A stretch of 64,000 nt of DNA from Cocleimonas sp. (GCA_021647365.1 JAKIUW010000016.1:13767-77766), one strand, 5' to 3'; positions 45,817 to 55,415 are shown, counted from the stretch's first letter. Made by a program: numbers and translations. Notes: generated by a model not told the origin, from the sequence alone.

Positions 45817-46053
45817 CTAAGGAATAGCGCTTTCAGCAGCCGATTGTCCTGCAGCACTGCCAATTCTACGGCCCGTACTTCCTGCAACCATGCCACCAAC
45901 AGTTCCGCCTACAACGCTACCTGCAGTGCCAACTACCGCGCCCGCCGCTTTGCCCGGTAACTTTGCCGTGCCGATTGCAGCGCCCACCACTTGTTGTTGT
46001 GAACATGCTTGTAGAGATATTAGTGTTGCTACTAATAGAATTGGTTTAATCAT
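45817..46053 (-). CDS. Small glycine-rich lipoprotein
   Basis: 78 residues. Signal peptide with lipobox LQAC (Cys near 17) and then a Gly/Ala/Val-rich body with GTAGSVVGGTVGGMVAG, resembling glycine-zipper segments. Probably an outer-membrane or inner-membrane lipoprotein of unknown function. Convergent with hflX. Confidence 0.6.
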   Translation of the reverse strand: MIKPILLVATLISLQACSQQQVVGAAIGTAKLPGKAAGAVVGTAGSVVGGTVGGMVAGSTGRRIGSAAGQSAAESAIP

Positions 46054-46112
46054 TTGAAAGCCTAGTATTTTATTATTGGCATTGATTATGCCAGATTGCT
46101 ATTAATAGAAAC

Positions 46113-47000
46113 TTAACCGTTTGAGTCTTTAGCTAAGGGTTTCTTTATCAGCCCAGTAACAAATCCCATACCCAAAAGAATAATGCCCGTGGCTATCCAC
46201 ATTCTTGTTGTTACAATTTCACCCAAAAGGATATATCCCCATAAAAAGGCAAAGATAGGTATTAAAAAGGTGACGCTCGATGTTTTAGCTGGGCCAATAT
46301 TCTTAACCAATTTGAAGTAAATGATAAAAGCGATTGCAGTGCAAAGAATGCCTAAAGTGATAGCGTATAACCAATCAACAGAATGTATATTATTAATATT
46401 AGGTAGGAAAAATAGGCTGACAATAATTATAAGTATTGCTGAGAAGAGCAAACTTCCCGCTGTGGCTGTCATAACTGAAACGTTGCTGAGATGTTTTTTG
46501 GTTGTTGTGGAGGCGATACCATAAAGGAGACCTGCCGCAACCCCTGCTAACAGCGGCAACCATGAATCCATGCTCCAACTAACTTTATCCCATACTAAAA
46601 ACATGAGCCCTGAAATACTGATTGTCATCCCCATAAACTGAAGCTTAGTCATAATGCTTTTTAGCCAAAAATGTGCAATAAGTGCGGTGAATATTGGCGT
46701 AGTTGCATTGAGAATAGAAACAGTGCCGCCACTAAGGTGAAGACTTGCATAAGCCAATAAGCTAAAGGGAATAGCGGAGTTCATTGCGCCGATGAGAAAA
46801 AGTATTTTCCAATGATCAAAAAATTCATGTCGCCGCTTTTTCTGTAATAAAAAAATTAATAAAAATAAAGCGGCAACACTAATTCTAATAGCGATTAAAG
46901 CTATCGGGCCAAACACATCCGCTGTTGCGCGCATAAAAACAAAAGAACTTCCCCATATTGCAGCAAGCAAAATGAGTAGTAACGTATCAGATAGTCTCAT
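46113..47000 (-). CDS. EamA/DMT-family transporter
   Basis: 295 residues, ten hydrophobic segments, two EamA repeats (AAIWGSSFVFMRATADVFGP and the second half from about residue 150). Members export amino acids or metabolites; substrate unknown. Start overlaps the ogt stop (ATGA), so it is co-translated with the alkylation-repair genes. Confidence 0.85.
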   Translation of the reverse strand: MRLSDTLLLILLAAIWGSSFVFMRATADVFGPIALIAIRISVAALFLLIFLLQKKRRHEFFDHWKILFLIGAMNSAIPFSLLAYASLHLSGGTVSILNATTPIFTALIAHFWLKSIMTKLQFMGMTISISGLMFLVWDKVSWSMDSWLPLLAGVAAGLLYGIASTTTKKHLSNVSVMTATAGSLLFSAILIIIVSLFFLPNINNIHSVDWLYAITLGILCTAIAFIIYFKLVKNIGPAKTSSVTFLIPIFAFLWGYILLGEIVTTRMWIATGIILLGMGFVTGLIKKPLAKDSNG

Positions 47001-47533
47001 TTATGTTTTTTCTCAAGATTAATCAAAAACTCTTTGCGATCTAAGCCACCGCCATAACCTGCTAAGCCACCGTTTTTAGCGATGACACGGTGGCAAGGGA
47101 TAATAATACTAATGCGATTATTACGATTAGCACTGGCAACGGCGCGGAATGCTCTGGGTTTGTTAATGGCTTTGGCTTGCTCTAAATACGAGCGTGTTTC
47201 ACCGTAAGGGATTTTTAGCAAGGCATCCCATGCTTGCATTTGAAACGTTGTGCCTTTGGTGTCGAGTGGAACAGTAAAGTGTTGTAACCTGCCTGTGAAA
47301 TAGCTTTGCAATTCATCTTTGAGCTGATTGAAAAAAGGGCTTTTGCCTTCTGATATTTCAGCGTTAAAGTTTTTCTCTAAACGAGGTAATTGCATTTCCA
47401 CGCGATTAGTATCGGTGAATTCTAAGAGGCAAATTCCTTTGCTCGTTGCGCCTGCTAGCATTTGACCAAAAGGCATAGTTATTGTGTGAGTAACAATAGT
47501 ATTTGATTTGCTCATAATTGTTTCCGCACTCAT
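46997..47533 (-). CDS. ogt: Methylated-DNA--protein-cysteine methyltransferase
   Basis: Suicide repair of O6-methylguanine. 178 residues. The active-site motif IIPCHRVI places the acceptor at Cys147, with ANRNNRIS before and GGLAGYGGGLDRK after it. ATGA overlaps both with the upstream ada/alkA fusion and the downstream transporter. Confidence 0.92.
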   Translation of the reverse strand: MSAETIMSKSNTIVTHTITMPFGQMLAGATSKGICLLEFTDTNRVEMQLPRLEKNFNAEISEGKSPFFNQLKDELQSYFTGRLQHFTVPLDTKGTTFQMQAWDALLKIPYGETRSYLEQAKAINKPRAFRAVASANRNNRISIIIPCHRVIAKNGGLAGYGGGLDRKEFLINLEKKHK

Positions 47534-48927
47534 AATTTATTCCACAAGTGAAAGGTGAGATAACTTCTAAAAGGTGAGGCATTAGCAGGATCAAGTTTCA
47601 ACCCTGTTTGTTCCACCGCTTTTTTAACACCAAGGTCACCAGCCAAATAAATATCAGGATCGCTCAAACCTCGCATTTTGGCATAATCAACCGTCCATGG
47701 GCCGATTCCTTTTAATGGAAGCCAGCTTTCAGGTTCATCTGGGTGTTCGGCTTCGATAAAATGTAAGGCAAGGTTCTTCAGTGTTTGTTTGCGTTTTCCG
47801 GGCATTTTAATAAATTCAAAATCTGATTCGGCTATTTTTTCAATGCTAGGAAAGTAGACCTTATTGTCTTCTAATTTTTCTCCAAGCTCATAAATAACGG
47901 CTTTTACCAAGTTACGAGCGGCAACAACAGAAATCTGTTGTCCTAAAATTGCACGTATTCCAGCTTCAAAAATAGACCAAGTTCCGGGCAATCTTAAACC
48001 TTTTTCTAAACCTGAAAAGCCACCTGTTTTAAGGCATTCTTCAACTGTTTTGCTATCGGTATCCAAATCAAGAACACGACGAATATTATTCACCACGGCT
48101 TTTAAAAGATGCAGATTATCAATTTCTATTTTGACATCGAAACGATGTTTCTTTTTATTGTGATAATCCGTAAACCAGCCTTTGCATTTTTCACCGTTAT
48201 TATTTTCCCATTTGAAGGTTCGTCCATAACTGTCTTCATCACACCATTCTAGTTTTTCTATAAGGCGGGCGACAAGAAAACCCTGTAAATGTTGCCAATT
48301 ATAAGGAGGGCGATAATAGAGTTTTAGCTCAATTTTATTTATTGTTGTTTTTTTTGATTTTCTCACCTGTGATGGCGTTAAGGATAATTGTTTTTTAAAG
48401 CAGTCATTAAAGCGCCGCACACTATTAAATCCAGAAGCTAGCGCTATTTCAGTAATGGGCAGGGAGGTCTGGTGCAATAGATTTTTGGCGAATTCACATT
48501 GTTTGAATAAGGCGTAAGCTTTAGGAGAAATTCCAAGATGCTTATCGAAAAGCTGGCGTAAATAACGGTCACTAATACCTAGTCGACCTGATAGATCAAG
48601 TAGTGAAGCATTATCCAATGCTCCATTATCAATCAACCGTTTAGCTCTTTCGAGTGTAGTGCTTACACCGTTCCAAATAGGAGAATCAGGTGCGCTATCT
48701 GGGTGACAGCGTAAACAAGGACGATACCCAGAAAATGCAGCAAGGTGCGCATGACTATAATATTCAATATTCTCTTCTTTGGGCGTAACAGCAGGGCAAA
48801 TAGGGCGGCAGTAAATTCCAGTTGTTTTAACCGCTATAAAAAAACGACCATCAAAACGTGCATCGCGTGATAGGCGCGCTTGTTGATAGGCTTTTATATT
48901 TGAAGTTATGGATAGGCTTTCTTGCAT
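47530..48927 (-). CDS. Ada-like regulator fused to 3-methyladenine DNA glycosylase II
   Basis: 465 residues in three parts. (1) Ada N-domain, residues about 15-85, with zinc Cys40, Cys44, Cys71, Cys74 (TGIYCRPICPAV, RPCLRCHPD); Cys40 would be the methylphosphotriester acceptor. (2) AraC-type HTH, about 90-190 (SDRYLRQLFDKHLGISP). (3) AlkA-type glycosylase, about 205-465, with ILGQQISVVAARNL and the HhH motif LKGIGPWTVDYAKMRG. It likely senses methylation, activates its own operon, and excises alkylated bases. Confidence 0.88.
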   Translation of the reverse strand: MQESLSITSNIKAYQQARLSRDARFDGRFFIAVKTTGIYCRPICPAVTPKEENIEYYSHAHLAAFSGYRPCLRCHPDSAPDSPIWNGVSTTLERAKRLIDNGALDNASLLDLSGRLGISDRYLRQLFDKHLGISPKAYALFKQCEFAKNLLHQTSLPITEIALASGFNSVRRFNDCFKKQLSLTPSQVRKSKKTTINKIELKLYYRPPYNWQHLQGFLVARLIEKLEWCDEDSYGRTFKWENNNGEKCKGWFTDYHNKKKHRFDVKIEIDNLHLLKAVVNNIRRVLDLDTDSKTVEECLKTGGFSGLEKGLRLPGTWSIFEAGIRAILGQQISVVAARNLVKAVIYELGEKLEDNKVYFPSIEKIAESDFEFIKMPGKRKQTLKNLALHFIEAEHPDEPESWLPLKGIGPWTVDYAKMRGLSDPDIYLAGDLGVKKAVEQTGLKLDPANASPFRSYLTFHLWNKL

Positions 48928-49040
48928 AGAAACTATTGTAGCTTCTTAAGCTTAGAAAACTAGCTATTATCGGAACAGGTGCCTATGTTTTTTCTTCTTA
49001 TAATTTCTTCAGCGTTAAAATTAATAGTCTTAACTAATGT

Positions 49041-49067
49041 AAAGCACCTCCCTACTTTTACATGATC
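49041..49067 (-). repeat. Dispersed repeat, decayed single arm
   Basis: AAAGCACCTCCCTACTTTTACATGATC: the C-tract is interrupted and shortened (CCTCCC), while the TACTTTTACATGAT half is intact. It lies between the divergent ada/alkA fusion and the START gene. Confidence 0.65.
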
Positions 49068-49184
49068 GTTATTCTAATAATTTGGTCTCAATCGTGAGAT
49101 TTTCAGAAAATTGTTGATATGGCATTTCTTGATCTATGGTTTATAGCTTACAATAAGAAGCTTCTGTTAGATGGGGTAAATGTC

Positions 49185-49835
49185 ATGAGAATAAAAATCA
49201 CGCAGTGGGTATTAATGATTGCCATTTTCTCTGTTGGGATTGTTGAAGCTAAAAGCTCCTGGGAGTTAAGCAAGCAAGCAGATGGAATTCAAATTTATAC
49301 GCGTGATACGCCTAATTCTAAACTAAAGTCTTTTAGAGCTGATGTTATCATACCCACACGTTTGACATCATTGGTCGCTGTGCTTGAAGATACAACAGTT
49401 TTTCCGCGTTTGTTTCATAACTGTAAAAGCGCCAAGTCTCTTAAAAAAGTGGGACACAATGAGTTTTATAACTATATTGTGACAGGAATGCCCTGGCCTG
49501 TAAATTCTAGGGATTTGATTGCTCATTCGATTATCAGTCAAGATAGAAAAACCAAGCGGATTGATATTATCATTAACTCAAAGTCCAATATGGTGCCTCA
49601 AAAATCGGGGATTGTTCGTGTGAAACATTTGGTTGGTCGATGGGAATTTATGCCATTGAAAAATGGCACGACCAAAGTAACTTATGAATTGAATCTTGAA
49701 CCTAGTGGGAATATACCCGCATGGTTAGTAAATTTGCTGATTGTCGATACACCGTTTTATACGCTATTAAATTTGCGTAAGTTGGTGAAAGAGCCAATTT
49801 ATATGAATGCAAAGCGTCGCTATATAATTGATTAA
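49185..49835 (+). CDS. Secreted START-domain protein
   Basis: 216 residues from the ATG at 49185, which follows GATGGGG and gives a signal peptide (IAIFSVGIVEAKS); the frame extends to 49119 without a signal-like N-terminus. SWELSKQADGIQIYTRD, SFRADVIIP, YNYIVTGMPWPVNSRD and KVTYELNLEPSGNIPAWLVN are typical of START lipid-binding domains. Probable periplasmic binding of a hydrophobic ligand; ligand unknown. Confidence 0.8.
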   Translation: MRIKITQWVLMIAIFSVGIVEAKSSWELSKQADGIQIYTRDTPNSKLKSFRADVIIPTRLTSLVAVLEDTTVFPRLFHNCKSAKSLKKVGHNEFYNYIVTGMPWPVNSRDLIAHSIISQDRKTKRIDIIINSKSNMVPQKSGIVRVKHLVGRWEFMPLKNGTTKVTYELNLEPSGNIPAWLVNLLIVDTPFYTLLNLRKLVKEPIYMNAKRRYIID

Positions 49836-49874
49836 TGATTTGGGTTCTCCATAAAGCACTCCTGTTAACAAGGT

Positions 49875-51698
49875 TTATATTTGCGTATAGTCCACTTTCA
49901 CAACACCCCTAACAGAATTAGTCAGCAGTATTTCATCAGCATTAATCAAATCATCTTTTGACAGTGTAGTTTCTTTAACATCATGCTTACGCATAAATGC
50001 TTGGCGTTCTATACCGCTCAAGGCACCATGTAAAAGTGGGGGGGTGTGGTATTGGTTCTTCATTTTAATAAAGACATTGTGACGGCTGGCTTCTACGAGC
50101 TGGTCGTTTTCATTTAAAAATAGCACATCGTAAAAACCTTTTTTTGTTGCTTGCTCAAGTGCTTGGTTGTAATGTTCTCGGCGTGAGGTTTTGTGATGCT
50201 GGAAGATTGAAGTGCTATCAATCTTGTTATCGCTGATGGTGATTATTTTAGGCGTGCTATTGTCTTTCTCGATAGGAGTATGGGTGATTCTTATTTCGCC
50301 TTTCTGGTAGGCAGTTAGCCTGATCTTATGAAAACCTGAGCGGAGTGATTTTTTTATATCGTTGAGTTTTTCTTCAATTATTTCTTGATCAAGCTTAAAG
50401 CCGAAAGAGTCAGCAGAGCTTGATAGTCGTGATAGATGTTTCTCAAGGTTTGTAAACTCGCCTTTATCAGTATTAAATCTAAAGCTTTCTATCAAATAAA
50501 AATCTTGGTTTAAGCTGGTTAAAAAATCTGCTTTAAGCAAGCATTCTTGATATTCATCTTCGGCATCGCTTTCGTAAATAATGCCACTGCCAACACCCAT
50601 CTCGCAGTTATTATCTTCACCAATGATAATAGTACGAATCGGCACATTAAAATAGAAATCACCATCAGGTTTTAAGTAGCCAATAGCGCCGGTGTAAATA
50701 CCGCGTGGTTCGGTTTCTAGCTCATTGATGATTTCCATGGTTCGTGTTTTAGGTGCACCTGTGATTGATCCGCAGGGGTATAGCGCGTGTAATAAATCGC
50801 CAAAACTGAGTCCTTTTTTTAGCGTGCCTTTTACGGTAGAAATCATTTGATGTAGGCTTTTAAAGGTTTGTACTTGGAATAAGTTTTTAACTTTTACGCT
50901 ACCTGTTTTACAAACTCTGCCGAAGTCATTTCTAATCAAATCTACAATCATTACGTTTTCAGATAGTGTTTTTGAATCGCTTTTTAAAAAGCTTACAATG
51001 GCATCATCTTCTTGCTTGTCTTTACCGCGCTTTGCTGTTCCCTTCATGGGTTTTGAGGTAAGGTTATCGTCGCCTTTTTTTATAAAAAGCTCAGGTGATA
51101 GCGAGACAATTTTTGATTCCGGGAAATTAAGTAGTGCTCCAAATTCAACAGGTTGTTTTTTGCGTAATGCTTTGTAAAGCGTGCTAGCCGTTCCTTGAAG
51201 TTTGAATTTGTATTTTAGTGTGTAGTTGATTTGATAGGTGTCACCCGCAACAATGTATTCTTTTATTTTAGTGATTGCTTTTAAGTAGTCGGGTTTGGAG
51301 ACGTTTAGTTGTAAGTCGTGCAAGCAGAGTTGTGATTCTGGGAAAAGATCAGCGCGTTTAAAACAGGCCTCAATCTCGTTACGACTGGGGCGCTGTAAAT
51401 CTTTAAATGCGATAAAATATAAAAGTGGTTGCTGAGATACTTTTGTTTTTCTAGTAATTGCCTTATCAATAAAGTAATAACCCGCCTCATAAGAAAGATA
51501 GCCACAAAGGTATAGCCCTTGTTTTTTGTATTCTTCAATTTTTGCTAAAGCAGGCGTAAGTTCGGCCTCGGTTCTAGCAATAATTTCGTTCTGAGGGTTT
51601 GAGAAAAGCAGGTTATGCGACTCACTTTTGGGTGATTTAGAATCATCCAAAAGTGCATAGGTACTGTCGCTACTTAAAAGGTTTGATAAGGTATCCAT
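49875..51698 (-). CDS. pabB: Aminodeoxychorismate synthase I fused to aminodeoxychorismate lyase
   Basis: 607 residues catalysing two folate steps toward p-aminobenzoate. PabB part (about 1-375): SPELFIKKGDDNLTSKPMKGTAKRG, IVDLIRNDFGRV, LYPCGSITGAPKTRTMEI. PabC-like class IV aminotransferase part (about 380-607): LIESFRF start, LFLNENDQLVEASRHNVFI, then TPPLLHGALSGIERQ. Bases 50026-50049 within the PabC part match the dispersed repeat on the opposite strand and encode the TPPLLHGA motif. The glutamine amidotransferase PabA is not nearby. Confidence 0.9.
   Translation of the reverse strand: MDTLSNLLSSDSTYALLDDSKSPKSESHNLLFSNPQNEIIARTEAELTPALAKIEEYKKQGLYLCGYLSYEAGYYFIDKAITRKTKVSQQPLLYFIAFKDLQRPSRNEIEACFKRADLFPESQLCLHDLQLNVSKPDYLKAITKIKEYIVAGDTYQINYTLKYKFKLQGTASTLYKALRKKQPVEFGALLNFPESKIVSLSPELFIKKGDDNLTSKPMKGTAKRGKDKQEDDAIVSFLKSDSKTLSENVMIVDLIRNDFGRVCKTGSVKVKNLFQVQTFKSLHQMISTVKGTLKKGLSFGDLLHALYPCGSITGAPKTRTMEIINELETEPRGIYTGAIGYLKPDGDFYFNVPIRTIIIGEDNNCEMGVGSGIIYESDAEDEYQECLLKADFLTSLNQDFYLIESFRFNTDKGEFTNLEKHLSRLSSSADSFGFKLDQEIIEEKLNDIKKSLRSGFHKIRLTAYQKGEIRITHTPIEKDNSTPKIITISDNKIDSTSIFQHHKTSRREHYNQALEQATKKGFYDVLFLNENDQLVEASRHNVFIKMKNQYHTPPLLHGALSGIERQAFMRKHDVKETTLSKDDLINADEILLTNSVRGVVKVDYTQI
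50026..50049 (+). repeat. Dispersed G-tract repeat embedded in the pabB-pabC fusion
   Basis: CCATGTAAAAGT, seven G, TGTGGT on the + strand; the gene is on the - strand. In the gene's frame the arm encodes HTPPLLHG. The reading frame is uninterrupted. Confidence 0.75.
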
Positions 51699-51725
51699 TG
51701 GCTACATTGTAGCCTAGCTTTGTTG

Positions 51726-54128
51726 TTATTGATTAGACTTTTCTTTATCAATCGCCAGTTCTTTGTCGTTGGCTGATGTATCGTTAGGGGAACGTTTTCT
51801 GAAACTAGAAAAACCTTCCAATACCATTTGACCAAACGCTCTGGGTGATTTCCAAGCGGTATCGGCATTACTGCTCCATGATATTTTCGCATCGCGTGAA
51901 TAGCCGTTATCATCATCGTTGACTTGAATTTCAAACCCTAGCGCATGTTCTGATTTTGGCCTAACGCGCAAAACAGTCCATGGAATTTTTACGTTAAGTT
52001 GATAGCCCTGTGGATTTTGGCGCATTGAATATTGAATATCTTTGATGCCTTCTTTGGGTGTTTTTCCACCAATACTGATTTTCGGGTCGCCTAAGCGGAA
52101 GCTTAAATGAAAGTCATTGAAGCCATCGTAAGTTTCACTACGGCTCCCATCTGCGTCAATATAAATTTCAATGGAATCATCTGCCCATAACTCTTTAGAG
52201 TCTGAAACGTGGGTTTCATCAATCACACCCACCCAAATATAGAGATTTTTATTATCCCAGTTTGAACGCCATCGTGCGGTTAAGTCACGTGGGTTTTGAA
52301 TAGTCCCTTGAATAACTTTATTGATTAACTTGGCTTCTGTTTTATGTAGAGTGCTTGGCCCATTTAATTGTCTCGGAATGATCGAATAAGTCGCATTGAT
52401 TTTGCTTCTTTGACCTGAAACTAAATGCTTGGGGATGTGGTTTGGTTTTTGTAAGTGCGCGACATTACCGCTGGCGCAATTTTTCCACCAACAAGGACTT
52501 GAGCGATTGAAACCCAGCAGTGCGCGATACTTTGGTGCTTGGGCTGGGTTTTCTGCGATGTGTTCTTTTATGCCCCAGCTTCCGTGCCATGTGGAGGGGC
52601 GTGGTGCGGAGAAGGCAATAAACAATTTGCCGCCAAGCTTCTTCCAGCCAGCTAATAACTGCGAATATGCTTGCGCCATGCGCGGGTCTTTATTAGCTTT
52701 GTAAAGATGCGGTGTTGCACCTTGTGTCATCGAATGTGTTTTGTGATGCACGAGATGTTGCCCACCTTCGTAGGCGATTAAATCAACGCCAAACCCCTTT
52801 GTGATTTGCCCTTGCTTCTTTACAAACTCTAAAATGTTTTTAATCGAGTAGCGGTTTTTGGGGTCGTAAATGGCTTTAAAAACATCGTTAACACTTTTGA
52901 TGGATGACATTTTATCTTGCGCAAAATGGAAGTAGGGGCCAACAGCGACGGCATCTACATTTTTATAGGCATTTTGAAAACCGAGCATAGTTTCGGTGAG
53001 CTTTGTATCTGTGGTCATACCTCCCATAATACGAATCAACCGTTGTGTGCCACCGAAGACTTTTTCAAAAGTTTTGAAGATACGAACGCTTTGCAGTGAG
53101 TAATATTTTGAGCCAGCAATATTACGGTTTTTATCGAGTTTGAGTTTGTAACCTGTTTGCTTCATGTGCTCGGCTTGTGGCACAAAAATATTGTTCCAGG
53201 TCTCGTTAGAATACTCGATATACACGCGCAAATTAGGTTTGAGTTTTTGCTTAACCATCTGTGCAAAACGGTAAATAAAGGCGTTGTCAGCGTTGTGAGG
53301 AATATTAAACCAAGGGTCAACATCCAGTGTGTTGGCAAGGCTGATCATCACCTCAAGCGGTACACCGCGTACACCTTCTTTACCGCCCCACGTTGCTTTG
53401 TTGAGAGTAGGGCGATCAGCCCACGAACGGATATTATTGCGTGTTACGCCAGCCATATTCATAAAACGTATGACTTTAAAATCCTTCATGAAATTCAAGA
53501 ACTCAGGGTTGAACACCGTGGAGTTTTGTACAAAAGATTGGTATTGATTAGGCGCACATTGCCTGTCGCTCGAGACACGTTTGAAAGGCTTGTTCTTGCA
53601 AATTCCACCCGGCATAACGATACGAATATTTTTAATATAATTTTTAGGATCACTCTCTTCGATAAATATTGTGGCAGTGTACGAGGGGTACAACTCACCT
53701 TTTTGTGGCATTGGCACGAGTTTAATTGTATCTCGACCTTCAGAGTGTTTGATCAGTTTGGCACTTGCGCCATAACGCAATTTACCTTTGCCTTCGTACA
53801 AAACCGTATATTCGCCTTTGGGAAGTGCATCAATAGGAATATGGCTTAAAAAACGTGTACCTGCTTTGCCGCCATTTAAGTTTTGTGGCCAGCCATTTTT
53901 ATCAAATTTCACATTGCCTTTGGTAAACCACGGGCGTGCCTCATCAAATGGTAAGGCATAACGAAATAAATCCACAAATGGTACGCTGGAATCAACCTCT
54001 AACGCTTCATTGGTATTCATGCCCAATGGAGATGTGTGGTTTGGTGGTAGTGCAAGTGCAACAGAAATAGCACTTAAACCAAGCACAGCAATGCTCAGTC
54101 GTAATAATTGTTGTATGAATCCGTTCAT
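51726..54128 (-). CDS. Secreted protein with C-terminal CBM9-like domain
   Basis: 800 residues with a signal peptide (IAVLGLSAISVALALPP). The central region (about 180-540) looks like a TIM-barrel-type carbohydrate-active domain (RFMNMAGVTRNNIRSWADRP, DPWFNIPHNAD, YIEYSNETWNN, with N-E as a candidate catalytic pair). The C-terminal ~190 residues resemble CBM9 (DLTARWRSNWDNKNLYIWVGV, DDSIEIYIDADGS, GFEIQVNDDDNG). A polysaccharide-binding or degrading role is likely; substrate unknown. Confidence 0.65.
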   Translation of the reverse strand: MNGFIQQLLRLSIAVLGLSAISVALALPPNHTSPLGMNTNEALEVDSSVPFVDLFRYALPFDEARPWFTKGNVKFDKNGWPQNLNGGKAGTRFLSHIPIDALPKGEYTVLYEGKGKLRYGASAKLIKHSEGRDTIKLVPMPQKGELYPSYTATIFIEESDPKNYIKNIRIVMPGGICKNKPFKRVSSDRQCAPNQYQSFVQNSTVFNPEFLNFMKDFKVIRFMNMAGVTRNNIRSWADRPTLNKATWGGKEGVRGVPLEVMISLANTLDVDPWFNIPHNADNAFIYRFAQMVKQKLKPNLRVYIEYSNETWNNIFVPQAEHMKQTGYKLKLDKNRNIAGSKYYSLQSVRIFKTFEKVFGGTQRLIRIMGGMTTDTKLTETMLGFQNAYKNVDAVAVGPYFHFAQDKMSSIKSVNDVFKAIYDPKNRYSIKNILEFVKKQGQITKGFGVDLIAYEGGQHLVHHKTHSMTQGATPHLYKANKDPRMAQAYSQLLAGWKKLGGKLFIAFSAPRPSTWHGSWGIKEHIAENPAQAPKYRALLGFNRSSPCWWKNCASGNVAHLQKPNHIPKHLVSGQRSKINATYSIIPRQLNGPSTLHKTEAKLINKVIQGTIQNPRDLTARWRSNWDNKNLYIWVGVIDETHVSDSKELWADDSIEIYIDADGSRSETYDGFNDFHLSFRLGDPKISIGGKTPKEGIKDIQYSMRQNPQGYQLNVKIPWTVLRVRPKSEHALGFEIQVNDDDNGYSRDAKISWSSNADTAWKSPRAFGQMVLEGFSSFRKRSPNDTSANDKELAIDKEKSNQ

Positions 54129-54293
54129 ATCTTTTAGTTTTTTATTCAGCTGCGTTGATTATCAGACAGAAAGTAATCTGATTGGTTCTTATTAAGGTAA
54201 CTAGCAGATGAATTAATTTAGCCCATGAGTTATTTTGATTATTATAACGTAAATGATGGTGCAATTAGGTAATTAAATACTTGATTAGAAATG

Positions 54294-54317
54294 ATCATGT
54301 AAAACTAGGGGGGTGTG
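54294..54317 (+). repeat. Dispersed repeat, single arm (TAG variant)
   Basis: ATCATGTAAAACTA, six G, TGTG, then AAATG: the GCTTT end is missing. It lies between the DUF937 gene and the CBM9 gene, just beyond the terminator at 54336. Confidence 0.75.
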
Positions 54318-54335
54318 AAATGCCATATAAGTTAA

Positions 54336-54372
54336 GAAAAAGCCCCTTTACCTAGTAGGAAAAGGGGCTTTA
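54336..54372 (-). terminator. Terminator of the DUF937 gene
   Basis: AAAGCCCCTTT-ACCTAGTAGGA-AAAGGGGCTTT folds into a stem of 11 bp plus an inner CCTA/TAGG. On the - strand it ends GGGGCTTTTT, 18 bases after the stop at 54390. Confidence 0.8.
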
Positions 54373-54389
54373 TTTGTTGAGAAAGTCAA

Positions 54390-55415
54390 TTACTGAAAGA
54401 GCGCCAACTTCGCCGCCAATCCTTCTATCGCAGGTTTAATCACATCTCCAACGCCAGGAATAGCACCAACCTTATCAATCAAAGCTTTAAGAGGGGTAAT
54501 AGAACTAGCAATCGCACTTTTTACAGGCGCTTGCGCAGCTGCTGGTAATTTATCTAACATGCCTGCGATATTACCAAGTTTATCTGTCGCTTCACCTATT
54601 TGTGGTAGCGCTGCTTTGGCAGAAGCTGCGTCGGTAATGCTACCCAGTGAGCCAGTAAGTGAGCCAAAGACGCTGGTCACTTCTTTACCAATATTATTAG
54701 ATTGTATTACGCTGGTTGTGGCTGAATTAACGGCTTCACTGCCTTTATCCTTCATAAAGAAGTTATAAGCCAACAAAGCTACGCCAATTAATAATGCCAA
54801 CGGGAGTAATTTCCCTAGCATGGATTTCCCCTCAGTTTGCGCAGTATTAACGGTTTCACGAACGGCCTCTGTTGCATTTGAAGAGAAATCATTGAGCTGA
54901 AAACCAGATGGCATGGAAGCGGCAATATTATCTTTTTGCCCTTTAAACATATCCATCAAACTACCCACATTAAAATCACCACTACCACCCATAAGTTTGC
55001 GTTTAATTACGCCGAATATAATAGGGGCAAGTAAGCCAAGCAAGGATTTAACAGAGCCTTTTCCAGCGCCACTAAAGCCGGCAATTGAACTAACTAAGCT
55101 ACCTAAATTGCCACCACCAAGCAATGAGCCAAGAATACTAGAACCTGCGCTCATCATAGAGCTTTGACCACTACCGCCGAGTAAGCCGCCTAAATTATCT
55201 AAGATACTATCATCTTGATCGTTGATGGCGTTAAAGAGTGAATCTGCACCTGAACTTGATGAACCAGAATTCATTAATCCGCTGAGTAACCCTGGAATGG
55301 CGCTGGCGATAGCTGAGCCGTTTTGTGCGTCAGAGCCGCCAAGAAGGCTGCCGAGTTGACCCGTTACTTGGTCACTAAGTTGGTCTTTTATTAGGTCTGT
55401 AATGTTAAAGCTCAT
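54390..55415 (-). CDS. DUF937 protein
   Basis: 341 residues from the ATG at 55415 (MSFNITDLIKDQLSDQ), chosen because ACAGGAT lies 8 bases upstream; a longer frame starts at 55472. The N-terminal half is Gly/Ser/Leu-rich with repeated LGGLLGG-type segments of the DUF937 kind. One membrane segment near residues 210-230 (LLPLALLIGVALLAYNFF) is followed by an Ala-rich C-terminal domain. The family's function is not established. Confidence 0.7.
   Translation of the reverse strand: MSFNITDLIKDQLSDQVTGQLGSLLGGSDAQNGSAIASAIPGLLSGLMNSGSSSSGADSLFNAINDQDDSILDNLGGLLGGSGQSSMMSAGSSILGSLLGGGNLGSLVSSIAGFSGAGKGSVKSLLGLLAPIIFGVIKRKLMGGSGDFNVGSLMDMFKGQKDNIAASMPSGFQLNDFSSNATEAVRETVNTAQTEGKSMLGKLLPLALLIGVALLAYNFFMKDKGSEAVNSATTSVIQSNNIGKEVTSVFGSLTGSLGSITDAASAKAALPQIGEATDKLGNIAGMLDKLPAAAQAPVKSAIASSITPLKALIDKVGAIPGVGDVIKPAIEGLAAKLALFQ

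Noticed and set aside
52429..53849. Long + strand frames opposite the CBM9 gene
   Set aside because: They lie entirely within a long conserved gene on the other strand and show no recognisable motifs.
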